Assembly (NCBI RefSeq): GCF_001766835.1
Contig: NZ_LKEU01000035.1
Span: forward strand, 148,276-212,275
Length of the DNA: 64,000 nt
Source of the DNA: Acetobacterium wieringae
Lineage (GTDB): Bacteria > Bacillota > Clostridia > Eubacteriales > Eubacteriaceae
Direction of reading: 5' to 3'
Shown: positions 8,408 through 17,019 of the stretch, piece after piece
Numbering within the stretch: position 1 is the stretch's first letter
How the letters are laid out: each line of letters opens with the position of its first letter
The notes under the pieces: model-generated
What the model was told of the DNA's origin: nothing
The model's database searches: none
Seen by the model: the letters and a program-made list of their open reading frames with translations, nothing else
Program-made: the position numbers and the translations under genes

Positions 8408-9478
8408 ATGTTAGATAAGTTAGATTTTTTAGCAGAAAAGTATGCTGAATTAAATGAAAAGATCAGCGATCCCGAGGTGATCGCTGATCAGAACCAATGG
8501 AAAAAACTGGTTAAGGAGCACGCCCATATCGAACCGATTATCCAAAAATACAATCAGTTTTCCGATACCTTGACAGCTATTGACGATACCAAAGAGATGC
8601 TTTCTGATAAACAACTGGAAAAAGACTTTAAAGAAATGGCTGAAGCGGAGTTGGACGAGTTGTCAAAAAAGAAGGTGGAACTGGAAGAGGAGCTGAGAGT
8701 TCTGCTGCTTCCCAAGGATGCCAATGATGATAAAAACGTTATTGTTGAAATTCGGGCTGGAGCTGGTGGCAGTGAAGCAGCCCTGTTTGCCGGCGATCTC
8801 TTTAGAATGTTTACCCGTTATGCTGAGCGACAAGGCTGGAAAAGTGAGATCATGAGCTCCAGTATTCCCGACATCGGGGGAATCAAGGAAATCATTTTTG
8901 CCATTGAAGGGACTGGGGTATACAGTCGGCTGAAATATGAAAGCGGGGTTCATCGGGTACAACGGATTCCCAGTACTGAGTCGGGTGGCCGGATTCATAC
9001 CTCAACCGCTACGGTGGCAGTGTTGCCCGAGGCTGAGGACGTCGAAATTGAAATTGGCACCAATGATCTGCGAGTCGATGTCTATCGTTCTTCCGGAAAT
9101 GGGGGGCAAAGTGTCAACACCACGGACTCGGCGGTTCGGATTACGCATATTCCCACTGGGATGGTGGTCACCTGTCAGGATGAAAAGTCCCAACTGAAAA
9201 ATAAAGACAAGGCTTTAAAAATTTTAAAAGCCAGACTTTATGAAATTGAACAGCAGAAACAGCAAAGTGAAATTGCCGAAAACCGGAAAAGTCAGGTCGG
9301 CACTGGTGACCGCAGCGAGCGGATTCGGACTTATAATTTTCCCCAGGGACGGATCTCTGATCACCGCATCAATATGACCGTTTATCAACTGGATGCTTTT
9401 CTCGACGGTGACATCGATGAAATGGTCAATGCCTTGATCACCAACGACCAGGCTGAAAAACTGAAACAGCATTCATAA
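8408..9478 (+). CDS. prfA: Peptide chain release factor 1
   Basis: Class I release factor that reads UAA and UAG. The codon-reading motif is PST ([10 protein letters not shown]), of the RF1 PxT type rather than the RF2 SPF type. The catalytic GGQ is at residues 232-234 and the family ending [15 protein letters not shown] is present. The context SSGNGGQ has Asn where Ala or Pro is more usual. Length 356 aa is standard. AAGGAGC precedes the ATG. It is last of the uvrC-hprK-PHP-degV run. Confidence 0.97.
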   Translation: MLDKLDFLAEKYAELNEKISDPEVIADQNQWKKLVKEHAHIEPIIQKYNQFSDTLTAIDDTKEMLSDKQLEKDFKEMAEAELDELSKKKVELEEELRVLLLPKDANDDKNVIVEIRAGAGGSEAALFAGDLFRMFTRYAERQGWKSEIMSSSIPDIGGIKEIIFAIEGTGVYSRLKYESGVHRVQRIPSTESGGRIHTSTATVAVLPEAEDVEIEIGTNDLRVDVYRSSGNGGQSVNTTDSAVRITHIPTGMVVTCQDEKSQLKNKDKALKILKARLYEIEQQKQQSEIAENRKSQVGTGDRSERIRTYNFPQGRISDHRINMTVYQLDAFLDGDIDEMVNALITNDQAEKLKQHS

Positions 9479-9485
9479 TTAGCAA

Positions 9486-9520
9486 AAGAAGCTTTTCCAA
9501 TGTGAAGAGCTTTTTTTGTT
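9486..9520 (+). terminator. Weak terminator after prfA
   Basis: An imperfect stem (AAGCTTTT with AAGAGCTT, one mismatch) is followed by a run of seven T. Confidence 0.55.
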
Positions 9521-9649
9521 GCAGGGAATTAATTGATAAAAAATTAACCTTGTTTAGAAGGAGTACGGGCAAAGAGCTGTAATATTTTATCAGCGGGAAG
9601 AAGATTAGTAGCGAAACACGATAAATACCTATAAAAATTCCGGATTAGG

Positions 9650-9678
9650 TTGACATTTTTGGGCTTTATCAGTAGAAT
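9650..9678 (+). promoter_or_regulatory. Promoter of the ferredoxin gene
   Basis: TTGACA at 9650-9655, a 17-bp spacer and TAGAAT at 9673-9678, followed by a roughly 65-nt leader ending in AAGGAGGAG. The strength of both signals fits a highly expressed gene. Confidence 0.8.
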
Positions 9679-9748
9679 GAAAATCAGTTGAAAAAATTCA
9701 AACATAAATTTGATCAAAAGATCAGATTGTCCTTAAGGAGGAGTAACA

Positions 9749-10138
9749 ATGAAAAAAGTAGTCGTAGCAGATCAGTCAGCATGTGTCAAGTGTTTAGGTT
9801 GTGAATTAGCATGTGCAAACGCATTCTACAAAGAACCAGTTTCAGAATTGGCTTGTATTCGCATCACTGAAAAAGAAGATGGTAGCCCTAAAACATTGGT
9901 ATGTGTTCAATGCGGTAAATGCGCTAAAGCATGTGAAGCAGGAGCCATCACTCAAAATGCCAAAGGTGTATACATGATCAGTAAAAAATTATGTGTAAAC
10001 TGTGGAAAATGTGTTGAAGCATGTCCATTTGGCGTACTGGTTAAATCAGAAGATCGGGATGTTCCTTCAAAATGTATCGCTTGTGGTATCTGTGTTGAAG
10101 CATGTCCACAAGACGTATTGGCAATTAAAGAAGCTTAA
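9749..10138 (+). CDS. 4Fe-4S dicluster-type ferredoxin (HycB/CooF-like electron carrier)
   Basis: A 129-residue soluble iron-sulfur protein with 16 cysteines in four CxxCxxCxxxC motifs: ACVKCLGCELAC, VCVQCGKCAKAC, LCVNCGKCVEACP and KCIACGICVEACP. It can therefore bind four [4Fe-4S] clusters. Such proteins shuttle electrons among hydrogenases, CO dehydrogenase or formate dehydrogenase in anaerobes; no partner enzyme is adjacent, so the partner is unknown. Strong promoter, strong ribosome binding site and a perfect terminator mark it as a monocistronic, abundant product. Confidence 0.88.
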   Translation: MKKVVVADQSACVKCLGCELACANAFYKEPVSELACIRITEKEDGSPKTLVCVQCGKCAKACEAGAITQNAKGVYMISKKLCVNCGKCVEACPFGVLVKSEDRDVPSKCIACGICVEACPQDVLAIKEA

Positions 10139-10160
10139 TTTTAATTTATCACTCAAAAAT

Positions 10161-10199
10161 GATCCCTGTTCGAAAGCTTTCGAACAGGGATCGTTTTTT
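10161..10199. terminator. Strong palindromic terminator between ferredoxin and glyS
   Basis: A perfect 32-bp palindrome (GATCCCTGTTCGAAAG and its complement) is followed by GTTTTTTTT. It ends the ferredoxin transcript and lies 18 nt past the convergent glyS stop, where it may work in both directions. Confidence 0.92.
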
Positions 10200-10216
10200 T
10201 TAAAAAAAAAGGTTCG

Positions 10217-11611
10217 CTAAAAATCAATCCGCTTCGTAATATAATCGACCACTTCAGCGATGGGGATACGAACCTGATCCATGGTGTCGCGGTCCCGGAG
10301 GGTAACGCATTCATCGTCCAGGGTGTCAAAATCGACGGTGACACAGAAAGGCGTACCGATTTCGTCCTGACGTCGGTAACGCTTGCCAATGCTGCCCGCT
10401 TCGTCGTATTCAATCATAAAGTGTTTTGACAGCAGGGTGGAAATTTCCAGGGCTTTATCGCTTAGTTTTTTAGAAAGCGGTAAGACAGCAGCCTTGTAGG
10501 CCGACAGGAAGGGATGTATCCGCATGACGTTGCGCTCTTCGGTTTTGTCACCGCTGGTAATCGTTTCTTTTTCCATGGCGTTGCATAAGAAGGCCAGGAA
10601 AACCCGGTCAGCCCCTAACGATGGTTCAATACAGTAGGGGATATATTTTTCATTGGTAACCGGATCGGTGTACTTCATGTCTTTTCCCGAGTGGTTCTGG
10701 TGTTGGGTTAAATCAAAATCGGTTCGGTCAGCGATGCCCCAAAGCTCGCCCCAGCCAAAGGGGAAGCGAAACTCCACATCCGTGGTGGCATTACTGTAAT
10801 GGGAAAGCTCTTCTTTCTCGTGATCCCGGAAGCGGATGTTTTCATCTTTCATCCCGAGGTCAAACAGCCATTTCTTACAGAACGCTTTCCAATAATCAAA
10901 CCATTCCAGATCGGTGCCAGGCGCACAGAAAAATTCCAGTTCCATTTGTTCAAACTCCCGGGTTCTAAAAATAAAGTTACCCGGTGTAATTTCATTTCGG
11001 AAGGACTTGCCGACTTGGGCGATTCCAAACGGGACTTTCTTGCGGGTCGTTCGCTGAACATTTTTGAAATTGACAAAAATACCCTGGGCTGTTTCCGGGC
11101 GCAGGAAGATTTCGCTGGCGGTATCTTCATTTACCCCCTGAAAGGTTTTAAACATCAGATTGAACTGACGGATATCCGTGTAATCCATTTTACCGCATTC
11201 CGGACAGACAATATTGTGTTCTTCAATAAAAGTCTTCATTTCGTCGTTGGACCAGGCATCAACAATGACATCCTCGCCCTTTTCAAAATAGTAGTCAGCA
11301 ATTAGCTTATCAGCCCGAAAACGGGATTGACAGGCTTTGCAATCCATCAGCGGATCATTGAAGCCTCCCACATGTCCCGAGGCGACCCAGGTTTTGGGGT
11401 TCATCAGGATGGCAGCATCCAGACCCACATTATAAGGTGACTCCTGGACAAATTTCTTCCACCAGGCTTTTTTAACGTTGTTCTTCATTTCAACACCCAG
11501 TGGGCCATAATCCCAACTGTTGGCAAGACCATCGTAAATTTCTGAACCGGGGAAGATAATTCCCCTCATTTTGGCAAGACTGACAATTTCAGCCATGGTA
11601 AATTCTGACAT
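10217..11611 (-). CDS. glyS: Glycyl-tRNA synthetase, dimeric type
   Basis: Class II synthetase charging tRNA-Gly in the single-chain (alpha2) form. Visible are a zinc-type insertion with CKACQSRF and [20 protein letters not shown], the class II motif 2 region [18 protein letters not shown], motif 3 [11 protein letters not shown] and a C-terminal anticodon-binding domain. The ATG at 11611 follows AGGAGG on the minus strand and begins MSEFTMAEI; a longer in-frame start at 11632 lacks a ribosome binding site. The 464 aa are normal. A glycine T-box lies in its leader. Confidence 0.96.
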   Translation of the reverse strand: MSEFTMAEIVSLAKMRGIIFPGSEIYDGLANSWDYGPLGVEMKNNVKKAWWKKFVQESPYNVGLDAAILMNPKTWVASGHVGGFNDPLMDCKACQSRFRADKLIADYYFEKGEDVIVDAWSNDEMKTFIEEHNIVCPECGKMDYTDIRQFNLMFKTFQGVNEDTASEIFLRPETAQGIFVNFKNVQRTTRKKVPFGIAQVGKSFRNEITPGNFIFRTREFEQMELEFFCAPGTDLEWFDYWKAFCKKWLFDLGMKDENIRFRDHEKEELSHYSNATTDVEFRFPFGWGELWGIADRTDFDLTQHQNHSGKDMKYTDPVTNEKYIPYCIEPSLGADRVFLAFLCNAMEKETITSGDKTEERNVMRIHPFLSAYKAAVLPLSKKLSDKALEISTLLSKHFMIEYDEAGSIGKRYRRQDEIGTPFCVTVDFDTLDDECVTLRDRDTMDQVRIPIAEVVDYITKRIDF

Positions 11612-11659
11612 TTTTTTCCTCCTGATTATCATTATTCTTAAATAGCATTTAGGTTTAAT

Positions 11660-11927
11660 AAAAAAAACCGTCCCTTGTTAAAAAACAAGGGACGGTATAA
11701 CCGCGGTTCCACCCAAGTTGTCTGCCGACATTGACAAACCACCTTAAAAATTTAACGAATTTCACGGCAACACCAGTCAATCACCCAAGGAATTAATGGT
11801 ATCGCAGCTCAAAAAGTGCCATTCATAGAGTTTGATTACAGATCTTCCACCAGCATCTGTTCGCTTTAAACCATTGACCCACTGAGTTATTCTTTTCTCA
11901 ACGCTTTTGCTATTAATTTGTAAACTA
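11660..11927 (-). promoter_or_regulatory. T-box riboswitch, glycine-specific (glyS leader)
   Basis: On the minus strand the T-box consensus GGGTGGAACCGCGG lies at 11714-11701. A terminator (ACCGTCCCTTGTT stem, 11696-11667, then T-run) follows. Upstream is a Stem I-like region in which GAATGGCAC puts a GGC codon at 11820-11818 as the probable specifier, matching glycine. Uncharged tRNA-Gly would stabilise the antiterminator and raise glyS expression. The family and its logic are well established; the specifier assignment is my reading of the fold. Confidence 0.92.
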
Positions 11928-11933
11928 GAATGA

Positions 11934-11962
11934 AGAATATCAAATACAAGCCCTGATGTCAA
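11934..11962 (-). promoter_or_regulatory. Promoter of the glyS T-box transcript
   Basis: On the minus strand: TTGACA (11962-11957), a 17-bp spacer and TATTCT (11939-11934), placing the start just before the T-box Stem I. Confidence 0.82.
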
Positions 11963-11991
11963 CCCAAACTTTTGATATTTAGACGAACTTC

Positions 11992-12013
11992 GTTTTATTT
12001 CTTGAAATAAAAC
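11992..12013. repeat. Inverted repeat between glyS and the Na/Pi transporter gene
   Basis: GTTTTATTTC (11992-12001) and GAAATAAAAC (12004-12013) form a 10-bp perfect dyad in the divergent region. No T-run follows on either strand, so a protein site or mRNA fold is possible. The rest of 12014-12281 is AT-rich leader. Confidence 0.4.
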
Positions 12014-12130
12014 CTGTAATGATCTACATAAAGTTTATTAACGTGGTTAACGATAAAAATGCAACGATAATAAAGAAGCAAATTAAAAAAGTTAAAAAAA
12101 GGTTCTCTTACGGATTGGTTAATGTTAAAA

Positions 12131-12159
12131 TTATGTTAAATTCAAAAAGGTGATATAAT
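12131..12159 (+). promoter_or_regulatory. Candidate promoter of the Na/Pi transporter gene
   Basis: TATAAT at 12154-12159 with a weak TTATGT 17 bp upstream. It would give a leader of about 115 nt. Confidence 0.45.
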
Positions 12160-12281
12160 TTAGAGAAATTCGGTTATCCTGGTTAACATAAGGAGATTAG
12201 GTTGCAAATGCCTGGTTTTTCATTATGTTTATTAATTTGGAATAGGTGTTGCCTTAATCAATGATTATTTTGGAGGAAATA

Positions 12282-14018
12282 ATGACGTTAGAAATGTTGA
12301 TTGGCCTTTTCGGAGGTTTAGGGTTATTTGTTTTTGGGATGCACATGATGAGCGAAGGCTTAAAAACGGTAGCTGGAACAAAAATGAAAAAACTATTGGA
12401 AGTTTTGACCAATAATAAGGTTAAAGCGATCCTGGTGGGAACCGTTGTCACAATGATTGTTCAGAGTTCAAGCACCACAACGGTGATGGTGGTTGGTTTT
12501 GTCAATGCTGCGCTGATGACACTTACCCAGGCGGCTGGGGTTATTCTCGGTGCCAATATTGGAACAACGGTCACGGCTCAGCTAATTGCTTTTAATGTGA
12601 CGGAACTCGCACCCGTTTTCATCGGCTTTGGTGCCCTGATAACGCTTTTCAGTTCCCGCAAAAAAAATAGGGATTGGGGCAGTATCATGCTTGGTTTTGG
12701 GATCTTATTCTTTGGTATCGCTGCGATGTCAACGGCAATGGAGCCACTCCGGGAGAGTGAGGATTTCATTTATTTATTGTCAACCTATGGAAAGAATCCG
12801 CTGCTGGGAGTTTTGATCGGAACCCTGATCACCGGTATCATACAAAGCAGTAGTGCCTCCATTGGTTTGCTCCAGGCACTGGCCTTGTCAGGGGTATTTG
12901 CCAGTATTGGGGGAACCGGTGCGATCCAAATCTGTATTCCCATTTTAATCGGTACCAATATTGGAACCTGTGTGACCGCTCTGATTTCCTGCATTGGCAC
13001 CTCCACGGCCGCAAAAAAAGCGGCCTTTATCCACCTTTTTGTTAATGTTTTTGGAGCCATCTGGGTGATGATCCTGCTCGTTGGGATGGACAGCATCATG
13101 GCGATTAATCCCATTTATGAATTCATTGTCAGTATTTCCGGCGTATTTATCAGTAGCAGTGGAGAGGCGGTTCCCAACGTGGCAAGACAGATCGCCATGG
13201 CGCATACCTTCTTTAACGTTGCCAACACCATTGTGTTGTTTCCCCTGATTGGTTATTTTGTCACCTTTCTGGATCGGATCTATCCTGAGAAAGAAGAAGA
13301 AAAAGGATTGCAGCTGGATGATCGATTGCTCAATAATCCTTCTGTTGCTTTAGGTCAGGTTGTTAAAGAAACAAATCGCCTGGCCGAAATGAGTTTTAAG
13401 AATTTTAAAATCGCCTGTGAATCCATCATGGATGGGAATGAAAAGCTGGTAGAAGAAATAATAAAGCGGGAAGAACGCATTGATGAATTTCAACAGGGCA
13501 TCGTGGAATACTCGGTTAAGCTTTCAAACGAAAATATGTCGGAAGAAGAAAATGATCGTCTGGCCTTCGTCATGAAAGGGAGCCATGATCTCGAGCGAAT
13601 TGGCGATCATGCCATGAATATCGGGGAGCTGGCTGAAATGCGGGCGACTAACAAAATCGTCTTCAGTGATATTGCCAATCAGGAAGTGTTAAATTTAATC
13701 AGTTTGACTTCCAACACACTCAGAGATATGGTAGAATTAATGGAAACAGAAGAGTCAAGCTTATGTTATAAAATTCTTGATGAAGAAGAAGAAATTGATG
13801 AAATGACAGAAAGCTTAAAGGATGACCACATCCGTCGTCTTAACGAGGGAATCTGCAATCCTTATGCCGGAGTCATTTTTCTGGATCTGTTGACCAATAT
13901 TGAACGGGTTGGTGATCATGCCTCGAACATTGCCCAGGGTATTTTAGGTTTAAAACTGCATCAGGGGTTGATTGCCAAAGATGATTATGACAATGAGATG
14001 GAAGATAGTCAGCAATAA
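12282..14018 (+). CDS. Na/Pi cotransporter family protein with PhoU domain
   Basis: Membrane phosphate transporter of the NptA type. The hydrophobic first ~340 residues hold two inverted repeats, each with the QSSS signature (IVQSSSTTTVM near residue 60, IIQSSSASIGLL near 190). The C-terminal ~230 residues are a cytosolic PhoU-like helical domain with two copies of an ERxGDHAxNI motif (LERIGDHAMNI and IERVGDHASNI). The ATG at 12282 follows GGAGG; an ATG at 12261 has no site. It is monocistronic; length 578 aa is usual. Regulation by phosphate is not visible in the sequence. Confidence 0.9.
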   Translation: MTLEMLIGLFGGLGLFVFGMHMMSEGLKTVAGTKMKKLLEVLTNNKVKAILVGTVVTMIVQSSSTTTVMVVGFVNAALMTLTQAAGVILGANIGTTVTAQLIAFNVTELAPVFIGFGALITLFSSRKKNRDWGSIMLGFGILFFGIAAMSTAMEPLRESEDFIYLLSTYGKNPLLGVLIGTLITGIIQSSSASIGLLQALALSGVFASIGGTGAIQICIPILIGTNIGTCVTALISCIGTSTAAKKAAFIHLFVNVFGAIWVMILLVGMDSIMAINPIYEFIVSISGVFISSSGEAVPNVARQIAMAHTFFNVANTIVLFPLIGYFVTFLDRIYPEKEEEKGLQLDDRLLNNPSVALGQVVKETNRLAEMSFKNFKIACESIMDGNEKLVEEIIKREERIDEFQQGIVEYSVKLSNENMSEEENDRLAFVMKGSHDLERIGDHAMNIGELAEMRATNKIVFSDIANQEVLNLISLTSNTLRDMVELMETEESSLCYKILDEEEEIDEMTESLKDDHIRRLNEGICNPYAGVIFLDLLTNIERVGDHASNIAQGILGLKLHQGLIAKDDYDNEMEDSQQ

Positions 14019-14110
14019 ATACAACCAACCTGGTAGGGTCAAAACGCAGATAAATACAGCTAAATAGAGGTGTTTACAAGAATTTTACCTTAAAGAAAGT
14101 AATATTTTCA

Positions 14111-14139
14111 TTGACAATGAGAGGATTATATCGTAATAT
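14111..14139 (+). promoter_or_regulatory. Sigma-A promoter driving the c-di-GMP riboswitch
   Basis: TTGACA at 14111-14116, a 17-bp spacer and TAATAT at 14134-14139. Transcription would begin near 14146, directly before the aptamer. Confidence 0.85.
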
Positions 14140-14146
14140 TACAACA

Positions 14147-14280
14147 ACGTAATATTGGCATACTTATTGAAAAGTAAGGACGCAAAACTACAGGGTCTAA
14201 ATACGGTGGTACATGACAGCCAGTTGCAATTAAGATGGTGATTACCATAATGAGCAGCGGCATTGTCGCTGCTTTTTTTT
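14147..14280 (+). ncRNA. c-di-GMP-I (GEMM-I) riboswitch with terminator
   Basis: The GEMM-I core is recognisable: a P2 arm closed by a GAAA tetraloop (ACTTATT-GAAA-AGTAAGG), the invariant GGACGCAAA, then CTACAGGGTCTAA and the 3' strand AGCCAGTTGC. It is followed at 14253-14280 by a terminator, AGCAGCG / CGCTGCT with a run of eight T. The next gene is fliK at 14585, first of the flagellar cluster. In Clostridioides difficile the same riboswitch class turns off a flagellar operon. Here ON or OFF cannot be read, but terminator placement favours premature termination control. Confidence 0.9.
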
Positions 14281-14304
14281 GTCAGAAATTAACCATAAAA
14301 TGAG

Positions 14305-14334
14305 TTGCAGGGTTTTCCTTGACTGTTATATAAT
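14305..14334 (+). promoter_or_regulatory. Possible second promoter before fliK
   Basis: TTGCAG at 14305-14310, an 18-bp spacer and TATAAT at 14329-14334, downstream of the riboswitch terminator. If used, it would bypass riboswitch control. Confidence 0.4.
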
Positions 14335-14472
14335 AATGAACGGTTTGTTTTTCAGGAAAGATTCTTTTAACGGGAACAATTATTATTTAAAATAGGAGTT
14401 TTCTTAAAATCCAATTTAATTTGTGATTTAGATGTTTACAGCGGTTATTTTGGCTTATATAGTATACATATG

Positions 14473-14524
14473 ATTATCACAGCCGTTACGGCTGTTATAA
14501 TAAACGAACAATTTGAATTGTTCG
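14473..14524 (+). promoter_or_regulatory. Twin palindromes around a TATAAT box in the fliK leader
   Basis: ACAGCCG-TTA-CGGCTGT (14479-14495) is immediately followed by TATAAT (14496-14501), and then by CGAACAATT-TG-AATTGTTCG (14505-14524). These could be operators flanking a -10 element or two RNA hairpins in the leader. No good -35 is visible 17 bp upstream. The rest of 14281-14584 holds only AT-rich leader and the GGGAGGT ribosome binding site of fliK. Confidence 0.45.
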
Positions 14525-14584
14525 ATCATGTTAGCGGTACGATTGTGTATCGGTAATAATCAAACTTACGAAGGGAGGTAGGCA

Positions 14585-16063
14585 ATGAATTTAGAGTTTC
14601 AAGCGACAGGAAGGTCGACAATGGCAGGATTGAGAGGAATGAGTGGACCAGAAAATCCATCCACCAGTCAGTCAAGTGGACATGAAAACAGTGCTCAATT
14701 TAAGGATTTGCTTAATCAGTCAAAACAGACGATCAACCAGGCGGATCATCATTTGGAGAAGGTTCGAAAGAATCAGCGGGAAGCCAAATCGATTGCAGAA
14801 AACAATCGACGGCAAAGCGATCAAACATCACTAAAAGATGATGCGGTCACGACTGCTGATGATCAAGTTGAAGAACCGAAGGAAGCGGAGCTAAAAAGTG
14901 ATGAAGGACAGCAAAGCAGTTCTTTATCAACACTGGATTCAGCACAGTTAATGGCTATCCAGAGTTTTCAGGGAGGTATCGAAACAGCGCTGACACGGCT
15001 TAACCTGAAATTAGGTATTCAAGGAGTTGAAGAGCCGGAAGCTATGGGTGAACAGGGGCAAATGCTCACCGTGACAACGGAGAGTAGTCAGCTATTACTG
15101 TCACCTGCGTTAGAAGGTATGACACCATTTGAAGAAATCGGGGAAGAAGTCACACCGGTAGTGGTGCAAAACAGTGAAGGTTTGAATGATGGAACGGTTT
15201 TCCAAATTAAAGGTGAACCGGAGTTGCAAAAACTCGTTGGGTCTGAGTTAGATTCAGTTGAAATAACAACCAATAGACGCAACCCGGATCAGGAATTGGT
15301 TAGCCAGTCAATCAAAGTCGAAGGTTCCGATTTAAAGACCGTTCATGAAAGCCAACAGCTACAGGGGAATCAACCTTTGGAAAACAAATCTGAAATTGCG
15401 GTTGATGGCGCAAACAAACCTGTATTAACGGATGAATCAGAGGCCGACCAATTTAAATTAATCGATGTTCAAACCAACCAGATCAATCAAACAGAAAAAC
15501 AGAATCTGGGTGAAAAGGGTGTTCAGGAAATTAATATGGCCGCTGTTAATTCAAACAAAAGCGCAGAAGTTCAAGCAACGAACAAAACTGAGGTCGCTCA
15601 GCAGGTTCAGCAGAAAATTCTTCAGAATTTCGAACCCAACAAGCCAATGGTATTTCAAATGACCCTGTCACCAGATAATTTAGGCGATATTGATGTCAAA
15701 TTGAGTTACGATCAGGGAAAACTGATCATTGATATTATGGCTGTCAGCCAGGAAACCCAAAAACTGTTGGGAAAACAAATTAATCAATTGGTTAGAGGTT
15801 TGGCGCTTCAGAATGTTCAAGTGGAAACGGTGCACTTAAATACCCCGGTAGAACAAAGTGGCGATAGTCAGAACGCAGCATTTATGATGAACAATGGTTC
15901 TGATCCCAATCAAAATCAAAATCAGGCTCTGTTAAGAGAACGGTTTATTAAAAACAGCGGGGTATTAAACAGCATCACAACAAATGGTGATGAAGACGAA
16001 CCGGTATTAATTCCCCAGAATCTCCAGAACTATACCAACCACCGTGTGAATTACTTGATTTAA
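14585..16063 (+). CDS. fliK: Flagellar hook-length control protein FliK
   Basis: Secreted molecular ruler that sets hook length and switches export specificity. The first ~340 residues are hydrophilic, Gln/Glu/Asn/Ser-rich and low in order, typical of FliK N-termini. The globular C-terminal domain (about 345-425) carries the family segment MTLSPDNLGDIDVKLS followed by IMAVSQETQKLLGKQ. The 492 aa fit the family. GGGAGGT precedes the ATG. It is first of a long flagellar operon, 305 nt beyond the c-di-GMP riboswitch terminator. Confidence 0.9.
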   Translation: MNLEFQATGRSTMAGLRGMSGPENPSTSQSSGHENSAQFKDLLNQSKQTINQADHHLEKVRKNQREAKSIAENNRRQSDQTSLKDDAVTTADDQVEEPKEAELKSDEGQQSSSLSTLDSAQLMAIQSFQGGIETALTRLNLKLGIQGVEEPEAMGEQGQMLTVTTESSQLLLSPALEGMTPFEEIGEEVTPVVVQNSEGLNDGTVFQIKGEPELQKLVGSELDSVEITTNRRNPDQELVSQSIKVEGSDLKTVHESQQLQGNQPLENKSEIAVDGANKPVLTDESEADQFKLIDVQTNQINQTEKQNLGEKGVQEINMAAVNSNKSAEVQATNKTEVAQQVQQKILQNFEPNKPMVFQMTLSPDNLGDIDVKLSYDQGKLIIDIMAVSQETQKLLGKQINQLVRGLALQNVQVETVHLNTPVEQSGDSQNAAFMMNNGSDPNQNQNQALLRERFIKNSGVLNSITTNGDEDEPVLIPQNLQNYTNHRVNYLI

Positions 16064-16076
16064 GGAGGAAAATATA

Positions 16077-16505
16077 ATGGCGATTGATAGTATTAATAAT
16101 TATTTAAGTACTGCAGCAACGACATCAGCAACAACAGCTACTTCGACAAAGAAAACCGGCACATCGATGGATATGGATGATTTTCTCAAGTTGATGGTGG
16201 CCCAGTTGCAGAATCAGGATATGAATAATACCGCAGATACCTCGCAATACACGACCCAGATGGCCCAGTTTTCAATGGTGCAGGCCTTGACTGAACTGAA
16301 TGAAATGACTAAAACAGTCTATTCCATGAGCTTGATTGGAAAAGAGATAACCTTGGCAGAAAACGCTTCTGACGGATCGCTCCATGTGGTATCAGGGGTT
16401 GTTGAAGGTGTTAATTTATATGACGGTGATGCTCAGGTTATTGTAAACGGTGTGTCTTACCCGATGAGTAGTATTATGGAAGTGGCTCAGGCGAAATCAG
16501 AATAA
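16077..16505 (+). CDS. flgD: Flagellar hook capping/scaffold protein FlgD
   Basis: Hook cap on which FlgE subunits assemble. At 142 aa it is the short Gram-positive form. The conserved N-terminal MDMDDFLKLMVAQLQNQDMNN and TQMAQFSMVQALTELNE segments (about residues 29-80) are present, followed by a short beta-rich tail. AAGGAGG precedes the ATG, 13 nt after fliK. Confidence 0.93.
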   Translation: MAIDSINNYLSTAATTSATTATSTKKTGTSMDMDDFLKLMVAQLQNQDMNNTADTSQYTTQMAQFSMVQALTELNEMTKTVYSMSLIGKEITLAENASDGSLHVVSGVVEGVNLYDGDAQVIVNGVSYPMSSIMEVAQAKSE

Positions 16506-16536
16506 TTGACATTTAGTGTTAAGAAGAGGTGATCCA

Positions 16537-16947
16537 ATGACGGACAGAATCAATGGAAATTTTTATCGGTTAAATGATGCCATCATTCGACAAACCGAAA
16601 AAATCACCAATCCCACGAATCAGACCTCAAAAGTTACGAATCCAGATAAAACGGAAAACAGCTTTCAGGAGCTTCTCGATCAACAAATTAAAAACAGTGT
16701 TACATTTACAAAACACGCCAGTATCAGAAAAGAACAGCGTAATATTGAAGTGTCCGACAGTGATTTGGAAAAATTGGGCGATGCCTGTGATAAAGCTCAG
16801 GAAAAAGGGATTGGCAATGCCTTAATTATGATGGATAATTCAGCATTTATCGTCAATGCGGCAGATAAACGAGTTATTACCGTAATGGACAAAAACGAAA
16901 TGAAAAATAAACTATTCAATGATATTGATGGTGCCGTGTTTATATAG
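16537..16947 (+). CDS. Flagellar operon protein (TIGR02530-type)
   Basis: A 136-residue protein of the small family found between flgD and flgE in Firmicutes flagellar operons. The conserved part is the C-terminal ~85 residues (FTKHASIRKEQRNIEVSDSD, then IGNALIMMDNSAFIVNAADKRVITVMD). Its exact role is not known; the position suggests a hook-assembly function. The ATG at 16537 follows AGAGGTGATCC; an earlier in-frame GTG at 16516 is unlikely. Confidence 0.82.
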   Translation: MTDRINGNFYRLNDAIIRQTEKITNPTNQTSKVTNPDKTENSFQELLDQQIKNSVTFTKHASIRKEQRNIEVSDSDLEKLGDACDKAQEKGIGNALIMMDNSAFIVNAADKRVITVMDKNEMKNKLFNDIDGAVFI

Positions 16948-17019
16948 TTGGACCTCGATGAGGAGACTGGAAGCTTTGACCGACAGATAAGCTTCGAACG
17001 GCACAGAAAGGAATCAAAA

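Noticed and set aside
10799..11305. 168-aa plus-strand open frame inside glyS
   Set aside because: Antisense to conserved class II synthetase motifs; composition follows the reverse of glyS codons.
11777..11962. 61-aa minus-strand open frame before glyS
   Set aside because: It overlaps the promoter and T-box Stem I, which explain the sequence better.
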